This document shows, in pieces, positions 16,395-17,800 of a stretch of 17,800 bases of DNA (position 1 is the first letter of the stretch; each line of letters opens with the position of its first letter). Source of the DNA: Pseudomonadota bacterium (GTDB lineage: Bacteria > Pseudomonadota > Alphaproteobacteria > Acetobacterales > Acetobacteraceae); assembly GCA_021841985.1 (NCBI GenBank), contig JAKCCP010000187.1, forward strand, positions 1 to 17,800, read 5' to 3'. The notes under the pieces were generated by a model. It searched no databases, was not told where the DNA came from, and saw nothing but the letters and a program-made list of their open reading frames with translations. Made by a program: the position numbers and the translations under genes.

Positions 16395-16421
16395 GGCGCA
16401 ATGACGTCCCTGTCATTCGCC
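16395..16421. promoter_or_regulatory. Long dyad upstream of htrA
   Basis: AATGAC (16400-16405), spacer GTCCCT and GTCATT (16412-16417) form a perfect 6+6+6 dyad. GGCG (16395-16398) and CGCC (16418-16421) extend the arms to 10 bp with one unpaired C. It lies about 95 bp upstream of the htrA start on - and about 45 bp before the tRNA on +. It may be an operator for an envelope-stress regulator or a leader hairpin. On the - strand it is followed by GTTTTC, so a terminator/attenuator role is a second possibility. Confidence 0.4.
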
Positions 16422-16463
16422 GGTAAAGAAGGCCGGATCAGCACAGGGTCCGGTGAGCATGCG

Positions 16464-16535
16464 GCCGGGTTAGCACAGGGGTAGTGCAGCGGTTTTGTAA
16501 ACCGAAGGCCGGGGGTTCAAATCCCTCACCCGGCA
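16464..16535 (+). tRNA. tRNA-Thr (anticodon TGT)
   Basis: The 72 bases fold into a full cloverleaf. The acceptor stem GCCGGGT/ACCCGGC is perfect. The D-arm is GCAC/GTGC with loop AGGGGTA. The anticodon arm GCGGT/ACCGA has one terminal mismatch and a 7-nt loop TTTGTAA, with anticodon TGT at 16496-16498. The variable loop is AGGCC and the T-arm is GGGGG/CCCTC with TTCAAAT. The discriminator is A. The CCA end is not encoded (TCA follows), so it must be added by the nucleotidyltransferase. It reads ACA and, by wobble, other Thr codons. Confidence 0.95.
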
Positions 16536-16895
16536 TCAAAATTTTCCCTGGCCGCATCTTTCCCTGGCCGCATCATCGCCCGCGCCACGCGGGGCAATGT
16601 CGGAAGCCGACCGGTGAGGGGCCCGGATCGGCCAGCGGCGGCGTGACCCACCCCCGTTCGCGGTTGCTCACGGCGGGCGAGGTATTTTGAGAAAACACGC
16701 GCCCCCATGCCGATTTTCGATCATCACGCTAGCACACCGAAGCCACCGATGCGCTGCGTGCCCGTCATGGAGGGCGCCCATGGCCGGCACCAGCGCGACC
16801 CGCGCGCCACGCCCCCACCATGGGGCGGAGCGCCGCCGGGTTACGCGCGACCGGCAGTATCGAAGCCTCTCCCGCCTCGTCCGAAAGGGAAGAGG
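16536..16895. other. Non-coding stretch after tRNA-Thr
   Basis: No gene is supported over these 360 bp. It contains a perfect 16-bp tandem duplication (16543-16574) and a strong hairpin at 16606-16632: GCCGACCGG against CCGGATCGGC with one bulged A and loop TGAGGGGC, no T-run. An imperfect hairpin lies directly behind the EF-hand gene stop (CCTCTCCC at 16866-16873, GGGAAGAGG at 16887-16895), possibly its transcript end. Open frames here lack a Shine-Dalgarno and family resemblance. Confidence 0.6.
16543..16574. repeat. Perfect 16-bp tandem duplication
   Basis: TTTCCCTGGCCGCATC occurs twice head to tail, at 16543-16558 and 16559-16574, starting 8 bp after the tRNA-Thr 3' end. The unit does not copy the tRNA end, so it is not an att-type duplication; slippage is the simplest origin. 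Confidence 0.85.
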
Positions 16896-17273
16896 TCAGA
16901 GATGGGCCGATGAGGCGCCTCCCTGCATGGCGTGCTGTTTGCGCATCGCCCGTCGATAGGCACGGATTTCGTCCAGCGTCACGTAGCCTTTATGCGCGGT
17001 ATCGATGGCGTCGAAATGCTTGGCGATTTTGGGCATGCCGGCCGCCGCCTGTTCGCGGGTCAGACGGCCGTCATGGGTGGTGTTCGCGGCCGCGAATCGT
17101 TGCTCCAGCCTGGTCTTGTGGTCATGGGGCTTGGCCGCCGGCGGCGCGGTGGCGGTGGCCGGGGCGGATTGCGGCGCCGCCGGCTGGGCAAGGGCGGCGG
17201 GGGCGAAGGCTGCGGGAACCAGGACCACGGCGGTGATCAGCAGGCAGGCGGCGAGCGGCAGGGAGGGACGCAT
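16896..17273 (-). CDS. Small exported EF-hand-like protein
   Basis: This 125-aa protein has a clear signal peptide (hydrophobic residues 5-27, probable cleavage after ALA about residue 29), then an Ala/Pro/Thr-rich linker and two EF-hand-like helix-loop-helix units. The first loop is NTTHDGRLTREQ (about 64-75) and the second DTAHKGYVTLDE (about 91-102). Both keep the central Gly. In the first, position 1 is Asn and position 12 Gln; in the second, Asp at 1 and Glu at 12 remain but positions 3 and 5 are Ala and Lys. Calcium binding is therefore doubtful or weak. It is probably periplasmic; function unknown. The start at 17273 follows AAAGG on - (near 17281-17286). It appears to be a single-gene unit. 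Confidence 0.8.
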   Translation of the reverse strand: MRPSLPLAACLLITAVVLVPAAFAPAALAQPAAPQSAPATATAPPAAKPHDHKTRLEQRFAAANTTHDGRLTREQAAAGMPKIAKHFDAIDTAHKGYVTLDEIRAYRRAMRKQHAMQGGASSAHL

Positions 17274-17329
17274 TTCGATAACCTTTCATCGGAATACGGG
17301 GCGATCATGAGTGAATCGCATGAGGGCAG

Positions 17330-17354
17330 AAAAATAGCTTGGGCGCGACCGCCC
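17330..17354 (-). terminator. Possible intrinsic terminator
   Basis: Read on the - strand, a GC-rich stem GGGCG/CGCCC with loop GTCG (17341-17354) is followed by AAGC and TATTTTT (complement of 17330-17336). It could end transcripts from the hydrogenase-like gene at the right edge before the EF-hand gene. The stem is only 5 bp and the T-run is offset by 4 bases. A T-run also follows the stem on +, so orientation is uncertain. Confidence 0.3.
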
Positions 17355-17517
17355 GGCATTGATTTTTCGTCTTGACAGCGATGCGTCCCCACTTGACCGC
17401 GCCTGGGTTTGTATGAAATTGCGGCTAATCCGCGATTTTATAGGATGTCGCCATCCCGCGCTTCCCGTTCCCTCCCGCCCGGCGCATCGGCAATGAAGCG
17501 CTGTTCGGCTTGCGCCC

Positions 17518-17559
17518 CGTCGTCACCTTCTGCCGTCGTCACCTTCTGCCGTCGTCACC
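17518..17559. repeat. 16-bp tandem repeat, about 2.6 copies
   Basis: CGTCGTCACCTTCTGC occurs at 17518-17533 and 17534-17549, and its first 10 bases recur at 17550-17559. It lies in the 3' spacer of the partial gene at the right edge, 10 bp beyond its stop. The third copy runs into CCCTGAAGGG, a small palindrome (17558-17567). Confidence 0.85.
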
Positions 17560-17568
17560 CTGAAGGGC

Positions 17569-17800
17569 TCAGAGATCCGCCCCCGAGGCGCCGCCGCCGA
17601 AGGAGGCGCGGATCAGCCGCCAATCACCGCTCGCGGCGCCGCCGAGCGCGGTGATCAGCGCCGCTTCGTTCCGCCAGAAGGGATCGCAGGGGAACGCCTC
17701 GGTGATCAGCCCGCCGCTGATCGCGAGAAAATGCCAGATCTCCCCCGCCGGTCCCTCGGCGACCCCGAGCCCCTCGCCGCTTCCGTTCGTGAGCGCAACG
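17569..17800 (-). CDS. Partial: hydrogenase large-subunit-like C-terminus
   Basis: The - strand reads open from the right edge to a TGA at 17569-17571, giving the last 76 residues of a gene that begins outside the window. The segment GSGEGLGVAEGPAGEIWHF followed by CDPFWRNEAAL and a final WRLIRASFGGGASGADL resembles the C-terminal part of the large subunit of group-4 [NiFe]-hydrogenase/complex-I-like proteins (HyfG/NuoD type), where EGxRGE, a Pro/Ser-Phe segment and the terminal DPCxxC occur in this order. Here the terminal CxxC is replaced by GGxASG, so the nickel ligands at this end are missing, as in NuoD-like orphan members. The assignment rests on a short fragment. Confidence 0.45.
   Translation of the reverse strand, partial: VALTNGSGEGLGVAEGPAGEIWHFLAISGGLITEAFPCDPFWRNEAALITALGGAASGDWRLIRASFGGGASGADL

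Noticed and set aside
16464..16574. tRNA-Thr as an integration (att) site of a genomic island
   Set aside because: The nearby 16-bp duplication does not repeat the tRNA 3' end, and no integrase or phage gene is in view.
16707..16913. A 68-aa + frame beginning MPIFDHHASTPK in the tRNA to EF-hand spacer
   Set aside because: It has no Shine-Dalgarno, is Pro/Arg-rich, overlaps the convergent EF-hand gene end, and has a weaker third-position GC bias than neighbouring genes. Conservation in relatives would revive it.
17409..17654. An 81-aa + frame in the right-hand spacer
   Set aside because: It runs through a tandem repeat and antisense into the partial gene, ending in poly-Arg; no ribosome binding site.

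Overview
This is a GC-rich (roughly two-thirds G+C), gene-dense bacterial chromosome segment. Gene content, codon use and the style of the proteins suggest an alphaproteobacterium, most likely Acetobacteraceae (Rhodospirillales). That placement is an inference from protein resemblance; no rRNA is present. I see no transposase, integrase, phage gene, CRISPR array or toxin-antitoxin pair.

Region 1 (1-6848, + strand) is a compact aromatic-catabolism operon. In order it encodes a Tat-exported ABC substrate-binding protein, a metallo-beta-lactamase-fold protein with an altered metal site, an FAD aromatic hydroxylase, a small DUF2783 protein, homogentisate 1,2-dioxygenase (hmgA) and fumarylacetoacetase (fahA). 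Genes overlap by ATGA or are 10-27 bp apart, and an inverted repeat lies just upstream of the first gene. The likely flow is uptake of an aromatic acid, hydroxylation to homogentisate, ring cleavage to maleylacetoacetate, and hydrolysis of fumarylacetoacetate to fumarate and acetoacetate. Maleylacetoacetate isomerase and 4-hydroxyphenylpyruvate dioxygenase are not in the window.

Region 2 (6849-8556) runs on the - strand: undecaprenyl-diphosphatase (uppP) followed by an overlapping exported SGNH hydrolase, whose stop codon abuts that of fahA. Region 3 (8557-11481, + strand) holds a LysR regulator and a KimA-like APC-superfamily permease. Region 4 (11571-14635, - strand) holds an HpaB/AbfD-family protein lacking two of the usual FeS ligands, mazG overlapping it by 4 bp, a composite palindromic repeat element of about 108 bp, and a class II aldolase. 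Region 5 (14755-16302, - strand) is a periplasmic DegP/HtrA protease with a dyad in its upstream region.

Region 6 (16303-17800) is less dense. It has a tRNA-Thr(TGT) on +, about 360 bp of non-coding DNA with a tandem duplication and a strong hairpin, a small exported EF-hand-like protein on -, a spacer with a 16-bp tandem repeat, and at the right edge the C-terminal 76 codons of a protein resembling the large subunit of group-4 [NiFe]-hydrogenase-like complexes but without the terminal nickel cysteines.

Most genes are recognisable housekeeping or catabolic families. The items most worth a second look are the MBL-fold protein that has lost exactly the second-zinc ligands, the HpaB/AbfD homologue without its cluster ligands, and the composite repeat that supplies the mazG stop codon.
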